Origin: Microbacterium sp. SL75
GTDB lineage: Bacteria; Actinomycetota; Actinomycetes; Actinomycetales; Microbacteriaceae
DNA: 64,000 nt
Direction: 5' to 3'
Assembly: GCF_026625865.1 (NCBI RefSeq)
Contig: NZ_CP113067.1
Coordinates: 3,372,787-3,436,786 of the forward strand
The notes beneath the pieces are model-generated. The model searched no databases, was not told where the DNA came from, and worked only from the letters and a program-made list of their open reading frames with translations. The position numbers and the translations under genes are program-made. Position 1 is the first letter of the stretch. Each line of letters begins with the position of its first letter. Below are positions 1 to 7,575 of the stretch, in pieces.

Positions 1-438
1 TTCGAGCGGGCGATCGCGCGCATCGACCCCACCCCGGGCGTGCGCGAGCTGATCGCCGCCGTGCACGAGCGCGGCGGGGTCGTCGGCGTCGTGTCGGGCG
101 GGTTCCACGAGGTTCTCGACACCGTGGCTCCCGGCCTGGGCGTCGACCTCTGGCGCGCGAACCGGCTCGTGGCCGTCGACGGAGCTCTCACGGGAGAGGT
201 CGACGGAGACATCGTGGATGCCACGGCCAAGGCCGACACGCTCCGTCGCTGGGCCGCCGAGCTCGGTGTTCCCCTCCCCCTCACCTTCGCGATCGGAGAT
301 GGCGCGAACGATCTCGAGATGATGGCGACCGCGGGCCTGGGTCTGGCATTCAACGCCAAGCCCGCCGTGCGCGAGCGCGCGGATCTCGTGGTCGGCCCCG
401 TCAACCTCGCGCAGGTCGTCGCCCTCCTCCCCCGCTGA
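1..438 (+). CDS. serB: Phosphoserine phosphatase SerB, C-terminal part (truncated by window edge)
   Basis: The reading frame is open from base 1, so the N-terminus lies upstream of the window. The visible 145 residues are the C-terminal half of a HAD-superfamily phosphatase of the SerB type, which hydrolyses O-phosphoserine to L-serine in the cytoplasm. The GVVSGGF motif is HAD motif II with its Ser. AKADTLR supplies the motif III Lys. The IGDGANDLEMM stretch is the motif IV acidic cluster that binds Mg2+. The protein ends LAQVVALLPR just after the domain, as in short SerB proteins. A homologous non-serine HAD phosphatase cannot be fully excluded without the N-terminal DxDxT motif, but the GDGANDLEM block is characteristic of SerB. 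A small gap separates it from the next gene on the same strand. Confidence 0.88.
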   Translation, partial: FERAIARIDPTPGVRELIAAVHERGGVVGVVSGGFHEVLDTVAPGLGVDLWRANRLVAVDGALTGEVDGDIVDATAKADTLRRWAAELGVPLPLTFAIGDGANDLEMMATAGLGLAFNAKPAVRERADLVVGPVNLAQVVALLPR

Positions 439-527
439 CGGGGCGCCCCGGGCTGACGACCGCCTCGGACTCTCCCTCCGGCGGCGGCCTGCCGCCCCAC
501 CGAGCCGACGCGACGGTCCCCTTCCCG

Positions 528-550
528 ATGTCGGAGGTCCGTTCTACCCT
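528..550 (+). promoter_or_regulatory. RecA_NDp/PafBC-type DNA-damage promoter upstream of alpha/beta hydrolase
   Basis: The sequence reads ATGTCGGAG (528-536), 8 bases, then TACCCT (545-550). This matches the mycobacterial RecA-independent damage promoter consensus tTGTCRGTG-N8-TAnnnT. The -10 ends 6 bases before the ATG at 557, so the transcript is predicted to be leaderless. Four further copies in the window have the same internal geometry. Confidence 0.7.
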
Positions 551-556
551 CGCCGC

Positions 557-1234
557 ATGGACGTCATCTTGGTTCCCGGTCTGTGGCTCGACGCGTCGTC
601 GTGGGACGACATCATCCCCGCCCTCGAGGCGGCCGACCATCGTCCGCATCCGTTGACTCTGCCTGGACCAGCCGTGGGCGACCTGGTCGTCGATGACTGG
701 GTCGATGCGGTCGTCGCAGAGATCGACCGCATCGGTGGCCGGGTGATCCTCGTCGGGCACTCCGGTGGCGGCAACGTCGTCTGGGGTGCGGCCGACCGCC
801 GGCCCGACGAGGTCGCGCGCGTCATCCTCGTCGACACGATCGTGCCGCATCCGGGCGCGATGATCTCCGAATTCCCCATCGGGGACGGTGTCGTGCACTT
901 CCCCGGGTGGGACTTCTTCGACGAAGACGACGTCGCCGACCTCGACCCACAGACGCGAGAGCGCACCGCGCAGCAGGTCGTCGATGTGCCCGGCCGCGTG
1001 CCGAGCTCGCGGATCACCCTGAGCGACGAGCGGCGATTCACCGTGCCCGTGACGATCCTGTCGGGGCAGCTCGATGCAGAAGCCCTCCCGCGGGTGCTCG
1101 CCGAGTGGGGTGCGTACGCCGAGGAGGTCGACCGCCTCGACAGTCTCGAGGTCGTGCGGCTCGGCTCCGGCCACTGGCCGCAGTTCTCGCAGCCCCAGCG
1201 GTTCGCCGAGAAGCTGGTCGCCGCGGTGCGGTGA
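557..1234 (+). CDS. Alpha/beta-hydrolase fold protein, predicted DNA-damage inducible
   Basis: A 225-residue cytoplasmic alpha/beta hydrolase. The nucleophile elbow GHSGGG lies at residues 67-72 (Ser69), an oxyanion-side segment VPGLW is near residues 6-10, and the catalytic His is probably His206 in GSGHWPQF. The acid is likely an Asp near residue 173 in the SGQLDAEAL segment. The substrate cannot be told from sequence; esterases, lactonases and haloperoxidase-like enzymes share this fold. There is no signal peptide. The start is the ATG placed 6 bases after the -10 of a RecA_NDp-type promoter with no Shine-Dalgarno sequence, which supports leaderless translation. It is convergent with fabG. 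Family assignment is firm; function is not. Confidence 0.88.
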   Translation: MDVILVPGLWLDASSWDDIIPALEAADHRPHPLTLPGPAVGDLVVDDWVDAVVAEIDRIGGRVILVGHSGGGNVVWGAADRRPDEVARVILVDTIVPHPGAMISEFPIGDGVVHFPGWDFFDEDDVADLDPQTRERTAQQVVDVPGRVPSSRITLSDERRFTVPVTILSGQLDAEALPRVLAEWGAYAEEVDRLDSLEVVRLGSGHWPQFSQPQRFAEKLVAAVR

Positions 1235-1309
1235 GAAACCGGGCCCGATCGATAGGGCGATGGTGTCGCGCCGGGCCTTCGGGTTCTGGGGTGAGCCGGA
1301 CTCCCGGCG

Positions 1310-2020
1310 TCAGTGCCCCATGCCGAGGCCGCCGTCGACCGGAATCACGGCACCCGAGATGTACGCGGCGTCGTCACCGGCGAGCCACGTGACGACTCCG
1401 GCGACCTCGTCGGGAGAGGCGAAACGTCCGGCGGGGATGTTCTTCTTGTACTCGGACTGGGTGTCGGCGGGAAGCTCGGCCGTCATGTCGGTCTCGATGA
1501 AGCCCGGTGCCACGACGTTCGCCGTGATCCCGCGACCGCCGAGTTCCCGCGTGAGCGAGCGGGCGAAGCCGACGAGCGCGCTCTTGGAGGCGGCGTAGTT
1601 GATCTGACCGGCCGAACCGTACAGACCGACGACGCTCGAGATGAGGATGACACGACCCCAGCGCGCCTTGAGCATGCCCTTGGAAGCGCGCTTGACCACG
1701 CGGAAGGCGCCACCGAGGTTGGTGTTGACGACGCTGTCGAAGTCGTCCTCGCTCATGCGGAGCAACAGGGTGTCCTTCGTCACACCGGCGTTCGCTACGA
1801 CCACTGCGATCGGGCCGAGCTCGGCTTCCACCTGGGTGAAGGCGGCGTCCACGGCGGCGGCGTCGGTCACGTCGGCGCGCACGGTCAGGGTTCCCTCGGG
1901 GCCCTCACCGGAGCGGGCGGTCACGGCGACCTTCCATCCCTCGGCGACGAAACGCTCGGCGATGGCTCGACCGATGCCCCGGTTTCCTCCGGTGACGACG
2001 ACGACGCGGTCCTGGGACAT
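1310..2020 (-). CDS. fabG: 3-oxoacyl-[ACP] reductase FabG-like SDR
   Basis: A 236-residue classical short-chain dehydrogenase, most like FabG, which reduces 3-oxoacyl-ACP with NADPH in fatty-acid elongation. The cofactor motif TGGNRGIG is at residues 10-17 and ANAG at 76-79. The catalytic set is Ser129, Tyr142 and Lys146 (YAASK). The PGFIETDM segment and the C-terminal VDGGLGMGH are typical of FabG. A much longer frame runs upstream, but the ATG at 2020 is chosen because an AGGAG sits a few bases before it and the family begins here. The gene stands alone between the convergent hydrolase and a divergent membrane-protein gene. Some FabG-like SDRs act on other substrates, so the exact role is inferred. 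Confidence 0.9.
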   Translation of the reverse strand: MSQDRVVVVTGGNRGIGRAIAERFVAEGWKVAVTARSGEGPEGTLTVRADVTDAAAVDAAFTQVEAELGPIAVVVANAGVTKDTLLLRMSEDDFDSVVNTNLGGAFRVVKRASKGMLKARWGRVILISSVVGLYGSAGQINYAASKSALVGFARSLTRELGGRGITANVVAPGFIETDMTAELPADTQSEYKKNIPAGRFASPDEVAGVVTWLAGDDAAYISGAVIPVDGGLGMGH

Positions 2021-2154
2021 GGTGAGACTCCTGCGCTTGCGGTGACGGAACCGCCCTAGCCTACCGAGGCGACTCCCCCGCCTCGCCCGCCGAGGTTTGA
2101 CACGGGGTCTGCGCCGCTGGAACGCTGGAGGAACGCGCGACGAAAGGGGCTCCC

Positions 2155-2829
2155 GTGAGCGACGACCGCACCACCGACCCGCAGCATCCCGAGCACATCG
2201 GGTCCGACAACGCGAACGGCGGCGACCAGCCGTCGTCGCCGTACGCTCCGCAGAGCGACACGCCCCCGGCTCCCCCGTACGAGGCAGCGGGGACGTCGGC
2301 GTCCGCGGCACCTTCCGGCGCTCCGGCGGACACCGCTACGCCCTACGGAACCCCGACGCCGGAAGCCCCGGCATCCCACACACCCGCGCCCGAGGCCCCC
2401 GCCTACGGCGCACCCGCGCCCGAGGCCGGTGCAGCCTACGGCGCGCCCGCCTATGGCGCACCGGCGTACGGGCAGCCCACGACCTCGACCTACGGACAGC
2501 CCGCGTACGGTGCCCCGAACGCGGCGTACGGGTACGGGGGCGCCTACGCCGCCCCCGCGCGCACCAACGTTCTCGCGATCGTGTCGCTGGTGGCATCCCT
2601 CGTCGGCTTCGTGCTCATCCTCCCGGTGGTGGGATCGATCGCCGGTGTCATCATGGGGCACATCTCGCTCAAGCAGATCAAGGAGCGAGGCGAGCGCGGC
2701 CGCGGAATGGCGCTCGCGGGTGTCATCATCGGCTACGTGACGCTCCTGTTCGTCATCCTCTTCATCATCGGGATCTCGATCCTCATCGCCGGCAGCGCCG
2801 GTTCCAGCGGCTCGCGCTACGGCGCCTGA
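2155..2829 (+). CDS. DUF4190-type membrane protein with Pro/Ala/Tyr-rich N-terminus
   Basis: A 224-residue protein starting with GTG, preceded by GAAAGGGG about 6 bases upstream. The first ~135 residues are low complexity, rich in Pro, Ala, Gly and Tyr, with short AYGAP/AYGQP repeats. The C-terminal ~85 residues hold two hydrophobic helices (roughly 138-170 and 187-215) separated by a charged loop (KQIKERGERGRG), the pattern of DUF4190 proteins. The protein is probably a membrane protein with a disordered cytoplasmic N-terminus. Function is unknown; such proteins are common in Actinobacteria and some are linked to division or septation, which cannot be shown here. A TTGACA hexamer at 2097 may be its -35 element. 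A strong hairpin follows the stop. Confidence 0.8.
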   Translation: MSDDRTTDPQHPEHIGSDNANGGDQPSSPYAPQSDTPPAPPYEAAGTSASAAPSGAPADTATPYGTPTPEAPASHTPAPEAPAYGAPAPEAGAAYGAPAYGAPAYGQPTTSTYGQPAYGAPNAAYGYGGAYAAPARTNVLAIVSLVASLVGFVLILPVVGSIAGVIMGHISLKQIKERGERGRGMALAGVIIGYVTLLFVILFIIGISILIAGSAGSSGSRYGA

Positions 2830-2840
2830 CGGTCGCGATC

Positions 2841-2872
2841 AAGCCGCCGGGCGCTCAGGCGCCCGGCGGCTT
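2841..2872 (+). terminator. Rho-independent terminator after the DUF4190 gene
   Basis: A perfect 14-base-pair stem (AAGCCGCCGGGCGC and its complement) with loop TCAG begins 12 bases after the stop codon. The 3' arm ends in TT, with only a short T-run. Confidence 0.75.
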
Positions 2873-2942
2873 GTCACGATGTCGAAGAGTCGGCGCGAGA
2901 GCGCACCCTGTGTCATCCCCACGGGCGTACCCTGATACCACT

Positions 2943-3314
2943 GTGAAGACATCGCACACCGCTCAGTCCGCGACGTCGCTCCCCAAGGCACCGAGGGAGG
3001 ACGCCGATTCCCGTTTCACCAAGTACATGGTGATGATGGGGATCCGCATCGCGTGCTTCATCGCGATGGCCGTCATCACTCCCTACGGCTGGTACACCTT
3101 CGTGTTCGCGGCCGGAGCGATCTTCCTGCCCTATCTCGCCGTGATCGTCGCCAACGTCGGCGCCGACCAAGGCTCCACCGAGGCGATCAAACCCGAGCGC
3201 GCCATCGAAGCTCCCTCGGCCGTCCCCGCTCCCGCAGCCGCTGCCGAGGGCCCGCTGGTCATCCGTATCGCCGAGACCCCGCGCCTCGACCCTCCGCGCG
3301 ACAACCGCTCGTGA
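2943..3314 (+). CDS. DUF3099 family small membrane protein
   Basis: A 123-residue protein starting with GTG. Residues ~25-75 contain the DUF3099 core: a charged RFTKYMVMMGIR segment, then two closely spaced transmembrane helices (IACFIAMAVITPYGWY and FVFAAGAIFLPYLAVIVANV). The C-terminal third is Pro/Ala-rich and probably cytoplasmic. Function is unknown; the family is conserved in Actinobacteria. A TACCCT hexamer at 2928-2933 could be a -10 that would give a very short or absent leader. The stop overlaps the next start by 4 bases (GTGA), suggesting translational coupling. Confidence 0.8.
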   Translation: MKTSHTAQSATSLPKAPREDADSRFTKYMVMMGIRIACFIAMAVITPYGWYTFVFAAGAIFLPYLAVIVANVGADQGSTEAIKPERAIEAPSAVPAPAAAAEGPLVIRIAETPRLDPPRDNRS

Positions 3315-3517
3315 GCGACGAGCCCGCCGAATGCTCGCGGGCCGGATGCCGAGAAGCCGCCGTCTGGGCGATCCACTGGCGCAACCCGCGCATCCACGCG
3401 GCCGACCGCCGCAAGACCTGGGTCGCCTGCGACGAGCACGTCGCCTATCTGCGCGAGTTCCTCAGCGCCCGCGACTTCCCCGTCGAGGTCGCCGCCCTCT
3501 CGAGCGATCGCGCGTGA
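3311..3517 (+). CDS. Small conserved protein with Cys/His metal-binding pattern
   Basis: A 68-residue protein starting with GTG inside the stop of the DUF3099 gene. It carries Cys8 and Cys13 (CX4C) and Cys40/His43 (CX2H), a spacing that could bind one zinc ion, plus a basic-aromatic middle (AIHWRNPRIHAADRRKTWVAC). Function is not recognised. It sits in a likely small operon between DUF3099 and the SURF1 cytochrome-oxidase assembly gene, but nothing else ties it to respiration. Confidence 0.75.
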   Translation: MSDEPAECSRAGCREAAVWAIHWRNPRIHAADRRKTWVACDEHVAYLREFLSARDFPVEVAALSSDRA

Positions 3518-3595
3518 ACGCCCTGCCGTCGGACGTACCCTGGAAGGCGTGGTCTGTTCGGTCGAGATGAACGTGCGCATCGAGAGGTGCCCGCG

Positions 3596-4498
3596 ATGAG
3601 CGCGCGTGAGATGCCCGCGGCCGGGCGCTGGGCGATCTACGTCGGTATCGCGATCCTCTTCGCGATCGCCTGCGGGTTCCTCTCGAACTGGCAGTTCTCG
3701 CGCAACGCCGAGCGCAGCGAGCAACTGCAGCTCGTCGCCGACAACTACGACGCGACCCCGGTCCCCCTCGCGGAGTTGCTCGCCCCCGGCGCCGAGATGA
3801 ACCCGGGAGACGAGTGGCGTCCCGTGCGCATGCAGGGGCAGTACCTCGCCGACGAGCAGCTGCTGGTCCGCAACCGCGCGCACGGGGGCTCGGCGGCCTT
3901 CGAACAGCTCGTGCCGTTCCGACTCGACGACGGCCGCACGTTCCTCGTGGACCGCGGTTGGCTCCCCCCGGGCAACCAGCAGTCGGAACCCGACGACATC
4001 CCCGCGCCGCCCTCCGGCGACGTGACCGTCGAGGTCCGTCTGCGCCCCGAAGAGGCCGCCCCGACCTCGGGTCGCACCGCCGAGGCGGGTCAGGTACCCA
4101 CCATCAATCTCGGACTCGTGGAGGAGCAGGCCGGCCCCATCGAGCAGGGCGCGTACGGCCTGCTCATGTCGGAATCCCCCGCTCCCGCGACCGCCCCCGC
4201 CCCGGTCGATCCACCGAGCAACGACCCCGGACCGTACCTCTCGTACGCGGTGCAGTGGATCCTCTTCGCCGTGATGGGCTTCGGTTTCATCACCTACGTG
4301 ATCATCAACGAGCGCAAGCTCCGCCGCGAAGAGGACGAAGACGAGGACGACGAGGACGCGCTGGTCGAACCCCTCCCCTCGCCCGAGAAGCCCTCCGGTG
4401 AGCGCCGTCGCGTCGACCCGGTCGCCCTGCACCGCTCGCGCAAACGCCCGAAGGACCGCGACGCCGACGACGAGGACGCCCTGCTCGACGCACGCTGA
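3596..4498 (+). CDS. SURF1 family cytochrome c oxidase assembly protein
   Basis: A 300-residue SURF1/Shy1 homologue, a membrane protein that helps insert heme A into the aa3-type oxidase. It has the family topology of two helices, residues ~12-30 and ~217-237, flanking a soluble extracytoplasmic domain. The conserved VDRGWLP motif is at 118-124 and NWQ at 31-33. The tail after residue 242 is unusually long, acidic then basic, and looks disordered. ATG 3596 is preferred over GTG 3587 because GAGAGG (3582-3587) then lies 8 bases upstream. Heme A synthase (ctaA) and heme O synthase (ctaB) are encoded about 13-16 kb downstream. Confidence 0.9.
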   Translation: MSAREMPAAGRWAIYVGIAILFAIACGFLSNWQFSRNAERSEQLQLVADNYDATPVPLAELLAPGAEMNPGDEWRPVRMQGQYLADEQLLVRNRAHGGSAAFEQLVPFRLDDGRTFLVDRGWLPPGNQQSEPDDIPAPPSGDVTVEVRLRPEEAAPTSGRTAEAGQVPTINLGLVEEQAGPIEQGAYGLLMSESPAPATAPAPVDPPSNDPGPYLSYAVQWILFAVMGFGFITYVIINERKLRREEDEDEDDEDALVEPLPSPEKPSGERRRVDPVALHRSRKRPKDRDADDEDALLDAR

Positions 4499-4505
4499 GC
4501 GCGGG

Positions 4506-4610
4506 ACGGACGGATTTCCAGGCACCCCACAGACGCGTTTCGTCCACCAGCGTCTCGCCGACATCGAAGACGATCGCTCTGACGTCTTCGGGAATCTCTT
4601 GACGGGTCAC
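4506..4610 (-). pseudogene. Remnant of a HAD-family hydrolase N-terminus
   Basis: A GTG at 4610 opens a frame whose first ~30 residues match the start of a HAD-like hydrolase: the beta-strand VRAIVFDVGETL, with the motif I nucleophile Asp, followed by VDETRLWGAW. Similarity stops abruptly; the frame then runs antisense through the end of the SURF1 gene with no further HAD motifs (II, III or IV). Only the first tenth of a gene of about 200-250 codons remains, squeezed between the convergent ends of SURF1 (4498) and the ABC-F gene (4650). It is interpreted as the scar of a deletion. Confidence 0.7.
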
Positions 4611-4649
4611 TCGGCGATGGTGCCACGCACCGCGGCCCTTCGCGACCCG

Positions 4650-6248
4650 CTACGCCAGTGTGATCAGATCCGCGTAGTCGCGACCCCAGATGTCCTCGAC
4701 CCCGTCGGGCAGGATCAGCACGCGCTCGGGGTTCAGCGCCTCGACGGCGCCCTCGTCGTGCGAGACGAGCACGACGGCGCCCTCGTAGTGCGACAGCGCG
4801 CCGAGGATCTCCTCGCGCGAGGCGGGGTCGAGGTTGTTCGTGGGCTCGTCGAGCAACAGCATGTTGGCCGACGAGACGACGAGCGTGGCGAGCGACAGGC
4901 GCGTCTTCTCGCCACCCGAGAGGACCCCGGCGGGCTTCAATACGTCCTCGCCGACGAAAAGGAACGATCCCAGCACCTTGCGGGCCTCGGTCGCGGTGAT
5001 GTGCGGGGCCGACGACATCATGTTCTCGAGCACCGAGCGGTTCACGTCGAGATTCTCGTGCTCCTGGGCGTAGTAGCCGATCTTCAGGCCGTGCCCGGGC
5101 TCGAGCTGACCGGTGTCGGGCTGGTCGACTCCGGCGAGAATACGCAGCAGCGTGGTCTTTCCCGCACCGTTCAGCCCCAGGACGACCACGCGCGAGCCGC
5201 GATCGATAGCGAGGTCGACGTCGGTGAAGATCTCGAGCGAACCGTACGACTTCGACAGGCCCGAGGCCATGAGCGGCGTCTTGCCGCAGGGCGCGGGCTT
5301 GGGGAACCGCAGCTTCGCGACGCGCTCTTCGGCACGCACCTCGTCGAGGCCCGAGAGCATCTTCTCGGCGCGCGCGACCATCTGGTGCGCGGCTGCGGCC
5401 TTCGAGGCCTTGGCGCCGAAGCGTGCGGCCTGCAGCTGCAGCGCCGTGGCCTTCTTCTCGACGTTGACGCGCTCCTTCTTGCGACGCTCCTCGTCGGCCA
5501 CCCGCTGGCGCAGGTAGTTCTTCCAGTTCATGTTGTAGACGTCGATGACCTGGCGATTGGCATCCAGGTAGAAGACACGGTTGACGGTCTCGCCGACGAG
5601 CTCGACGTCGTGCGAGATCACGATGAGCCCGCCCTTGTAGCCCTTGAGGAATTCGCGCAGCCACACGACGCTGTCGGCGTCGAGGTGGTTGGTCGGCTCG
5701 TCGAGGATCATCGTCTGCGCGTCGGAGAAGAGGATGCGCGCGAGCTCGATGCGGCGACGCTGACCACCCGAGAGGGTCTTCAGCGGCTGATCGAGGATGC
5801 GGTCGGGAAGCGAGAGGTTGTGGGCGATGGATGCCGCCTCGGCCTCGGCCGCGTATCCGCCGGCCGCCTCGAAGCGCTCGGTGAAGTTCGCGTACTTCTT
5901 CATGGCCTTCGCGGCGACGGCGGGGTCGTCGTCACCCATCGCCATCGACGCCTCGTGCATGCCCAGGGCGAGCGAGCCCAGGCCGCGGGCGTCGAGGATG
6001 CGGGTGCGCGCCAGCATCTCGGGGTCGCCCGAGCGCGGGTCCTGCGGCAGGTAACCGAGTTCACCCGAGCGGTCGACGCCGCCGTTGGCGGGCAGCAGGT
6101 CTCCGGCGAGCACCTTGGTCAGCGTCGTCTTGCCGGCGCCATTACGCCCGACGAGGCCGATCTTGTCGCCGTCGGAGACGCGGAACGCCACGTCGGACAT
6201 GAGCACGCGGGCACCCACGCGGATCTCGAGGTCGTGCACGGCGAGCAC
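4650..6248 (-). CDS. ABC-F family ATPase (translation factor / ribosome protection type)
   Basis: A 532-residue soluble protein with two fused ATP-binding cassettes and no membrane domain, the hallmark of ABC-F proteins that act on the ribosome. The first cassette has Walker A GRNGAGKTT (34-42), signature LSGGQ (159-163) and Walker B ILDEPTNHLD (181-190). A charged linker follows at about 240-310. The second cassette has GLNGAGKTT (358-366), LSGGE and LLLDEPTNNLDP. The length and short linker fit the housekeeping EttA/Uup-like actinobacterial groups rather than a dedicated antibiotic-resistance factor, but resistance cannot be excluded. The start is GTG 6248, where family homology begins; a longer frame upstream lacks homology. 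Confidence 0.92.
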   Translation of the reverse strand: MLAVHDLEIRVGARVLMSDVAFRVSDGDKIGLVGRNGAGKTTLTKVLAGDLLPANGGVDRSGELGYLPQDPRSGDPEMLARTRILDARGLGSLALGMHEASMAMGDDDPAVAAKAMKKYANFTERFEAAGGYAAEAEAASIAHNLSLPDRILDQPLKTLSGGQRRRIELARILFSDAQTMILDEPTNHLDADSVVWLREFLKGYKGGLIVISHDVELVGETVNRVFYLDANRQVIDVYNMNWKNYLRQRVADEERRKKERVNVEKKATALQLQAARFGAKASKAAAAHQMVARAEKMLSGLDEVRAEERVAKLRFPKPAPCGKTPLMASGLSKSYGSLEIFTDVDLAIDRGSRVVVLGLNGAGKTTLLRILAGVDQPDTGQLEPGHGLKIGYYAQEHENLDVNRSVLENMMSSAPHITATEARKVLGSFLFVGEDVLKPAGVLSGGEKTRLSLATLVVSSANMLLLDEPTNNLDPASREEILGALSHYEGAVVLVSHDEGAVEALNPERVLILPDGVEDIWGRDYADLITLA

Positions 6249-6300
6249 AGCGAACGTCCGTTCTTCGGGGATGGGGAGTGGCCGACATGGCCAGCCACCC

Positions 6301-6306
6301 AGTATA
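6301..6306 (-). promoter_or_regulatory. Candidate -10 element for the ABC-F gene
   Basis: On the minus strand this reads TATACT, a near-consensus -10 hexamer. It predicts a transcript with a leader of about 45 bases before the GTG at 6248. No good -35 is visible. Confidence 0.4.
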
Positions 6307-6471
6307 AGACGCACCCCTGCATGCCCGCCGACAGCCCGCTATCTCGTCGTGGACGGGTTACCGACGTGGCGCAGCGGACACGTCGGAACGGCGGCCGAGG
6401 TTACCTCGATACCGAGACGAATCCCCCGGTCCATCACCCTCTGAGTTTGCGTTCTCACCCGATCCCTGAAC

Positions 6472-6490
6472 TAACCTAAGCCTATCCTTA
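6472..6490. promoter_or_regulatory. DtxR/IdeR-type iron box upstream of siderophore importer
   Basis: The 19-base site TAACCTAAGCCTATCCTTA matches the DtxR/IdeR consensus TWAGGTTAGSCTAACCTWA at 15 of 19 positions on the complementary strand. It lies 22 bases before the GTG of the binding-protein gene, over the likely promoter. Iron-loaded repressor should shut the operon off. Confidence 0.8.
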
Positions 6491-6512
6491 CTTAATACGC
6501 AGGAGGCTCTTC

Positions 6513-7550
6513 GTGTCCCGATTCCGCGCTCTGGCGGCCCTCGCCGTCGGTACCGCCCTCGTCCTCACCGGCTGCGCCGGTACCTCAGCCGCGCCGGGCG
6601 CACAGGAAGGTATGTCGACGTCGGCATCGGGTTCCTTCCCCGTCACGATCGACCACGCCTTCGGCGAGACCACGATCGAGGCGGAGCCGCAGCGCGTCGT
6701 CACCGTCAGCTGGGGCAACCAGGAGGCGGCGCTCGCCCTCGGCGTCGTCCCGGTCGCCATGCCCAAGGTCACCTGGGGCGACGAAGACGGCGACGGCCTG
6801 CTGCCTTGGGTCAAGGACAAGCTCGACGAGCTCGGCGCGCAGACACCCACGCTCATGGATGAGACCGACGGTTTCGACTACGAGGCGATCGCCGACGCCA
6901 AGCCCGACGTGATCCTCGGCGCCTACTCCGGCATGACGCAGGAGCAGTACGACACGCTGAGCAAGATCGCCCCCGTCGTGGCGTTCCCCGAGATCGCGTG
7001 GGGCACCTCTTGGCAGCAGATGACGCTGGCGGATGCCAAAGCCCTCGGCCGCGAAGAGCAGGCGGAGCAGCTGATCGGCGACCTCGAGAAGCACGTGACC
7101 GACGAGTCGGCGAAGTACCCCGCCCTCGCCGGCAAGAAGACGCTGTTCACCTCGCTCGACCCGACCGACCTGAGCACCGTCGGCTTCTACTCGCTCAAGG
7201 ACCCCCGCGCGCTGTACCTCTCCGAGCTCGGTATGACCCCCTCGTCGGCCGTCGAGACCGCGAGCAAGGACAGCGAGACGTTCTGGTTCACGCAGAGCAC
7301 CGAGAACATCGAGTCCTTCGCCGACGTCGACGTCATCGTCGGTTACGGAACCCCGGCGCTCCTGACCCAGTTGCAGGCCGACCCGCTGTGGTCGCGCATC
7401 CCCGCCATCAAGAGCGGTGCCGTCGCGCTGCTCACCGACAACACCTCGATCGCCGCGGCGGGCAACCCCAGCCCGCTGTCGATCGGCACCTCGTACGGCG
7501 ACGACTTCATCGGCCTCGTGGGCGCGGCGGCCGACAAGGCCGGCAAGTGA
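6513..7550 (+). CDS. Iron-siderophore ABC transporter, substrate-binding lipoprotein
   Basis: A 345-residue periplasmic-binding-protein family lipoprotein (FepB/FecB/FhuD class). The signal peptide ends in the lipobox LTGC with the lipidated Cys at residue 21. The mature domain carries the PBP2-like ferric-siderophore fold, with FPVTIDHAFGETTIEAEPQRVVTV at its start in the usual family form. The GTG start has a strong AGGAGG at 6501-6506. It is the first gene of a four-gene importer operon, just downstream of an iron box, so iron-repressed expression is predicted. The siderophore bound cannot be predicted; hydroxamate or catecholate xenosiderophores are both possible because no biosynthesis genes are present. 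Confidence 0.92.
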   Translation: MSRFRALAALAVGTALVLTGCAGTSAAPGAQEGMSTSASGSFPVTIDHAFGETTIEAEPQRVVTVSWGNQEAALALGVVPVAMPKVTWGDEDGDGLLPWVKDKLDELGAQTPTLMDETDGFDYEAIADAKPDVILGAYSGMTQEQYDTLSKIAPVVAFPEIAWGTSWQQMTLADAKALGREEQAEQLIGDLEKHVTDESAKYPALAGKKTLFTSLDPTDLSTVGFYSLKDPRALYLSELGMTPSSAVETASKDSETFWFTQSTENIESFADVDVIVGYGTPALLTQLQADPLWSRIPAIKSGAVALLTDNTSIAAAGNPSPLSIGTSYGDDFIGLVGAAADKAGK

Positions 7551-7575
7551 TCGCGTTCTCCCCCGCACCGGCGCG

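Noticed and set aside
2400..2540. Short tandem-like repeats in the DUF4190 gene
   Set aside because: These are protein-level AYGAP/AYGQP low-complexity repeats and not a mobile or regulatory DNA repeat.
2912..2933. TGTCATCC followed by TACCCT upstream of the DUF3099 gene
   Set aside because: The spacer is 9 rather than 8 bases and the core lacks the GGnG part, so it does not fit the RecA_NDp pattern; at most an ordinary -10.
4569..4592. ATGTCGGCG on the minus strand inside the HAD remnant, resembling the damage-promoter -35
   Set aside because: No TAnnnT follows after 8 bases, and the bases encode the HAD motif DVGETLVD.
6252..6263. GAAC-GTCC-GTTC, a short SOS-box-like inverted repeat before the ABC-F gene
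   Set aside because: Only the core 12 bases match, it overlaps the leader a few bases from the start codon, and ABC-F genes are not known SOS targets. Chance is likely.
4398..6479. Very long open frame (693 codons) on the plus strand opposite the ABC-F gene
   Set aside because: Antisense shadow of a high-GC gene; residues are His/Arg/Asp/Val-rich with no domain, and the ABC-F frame has full homology.
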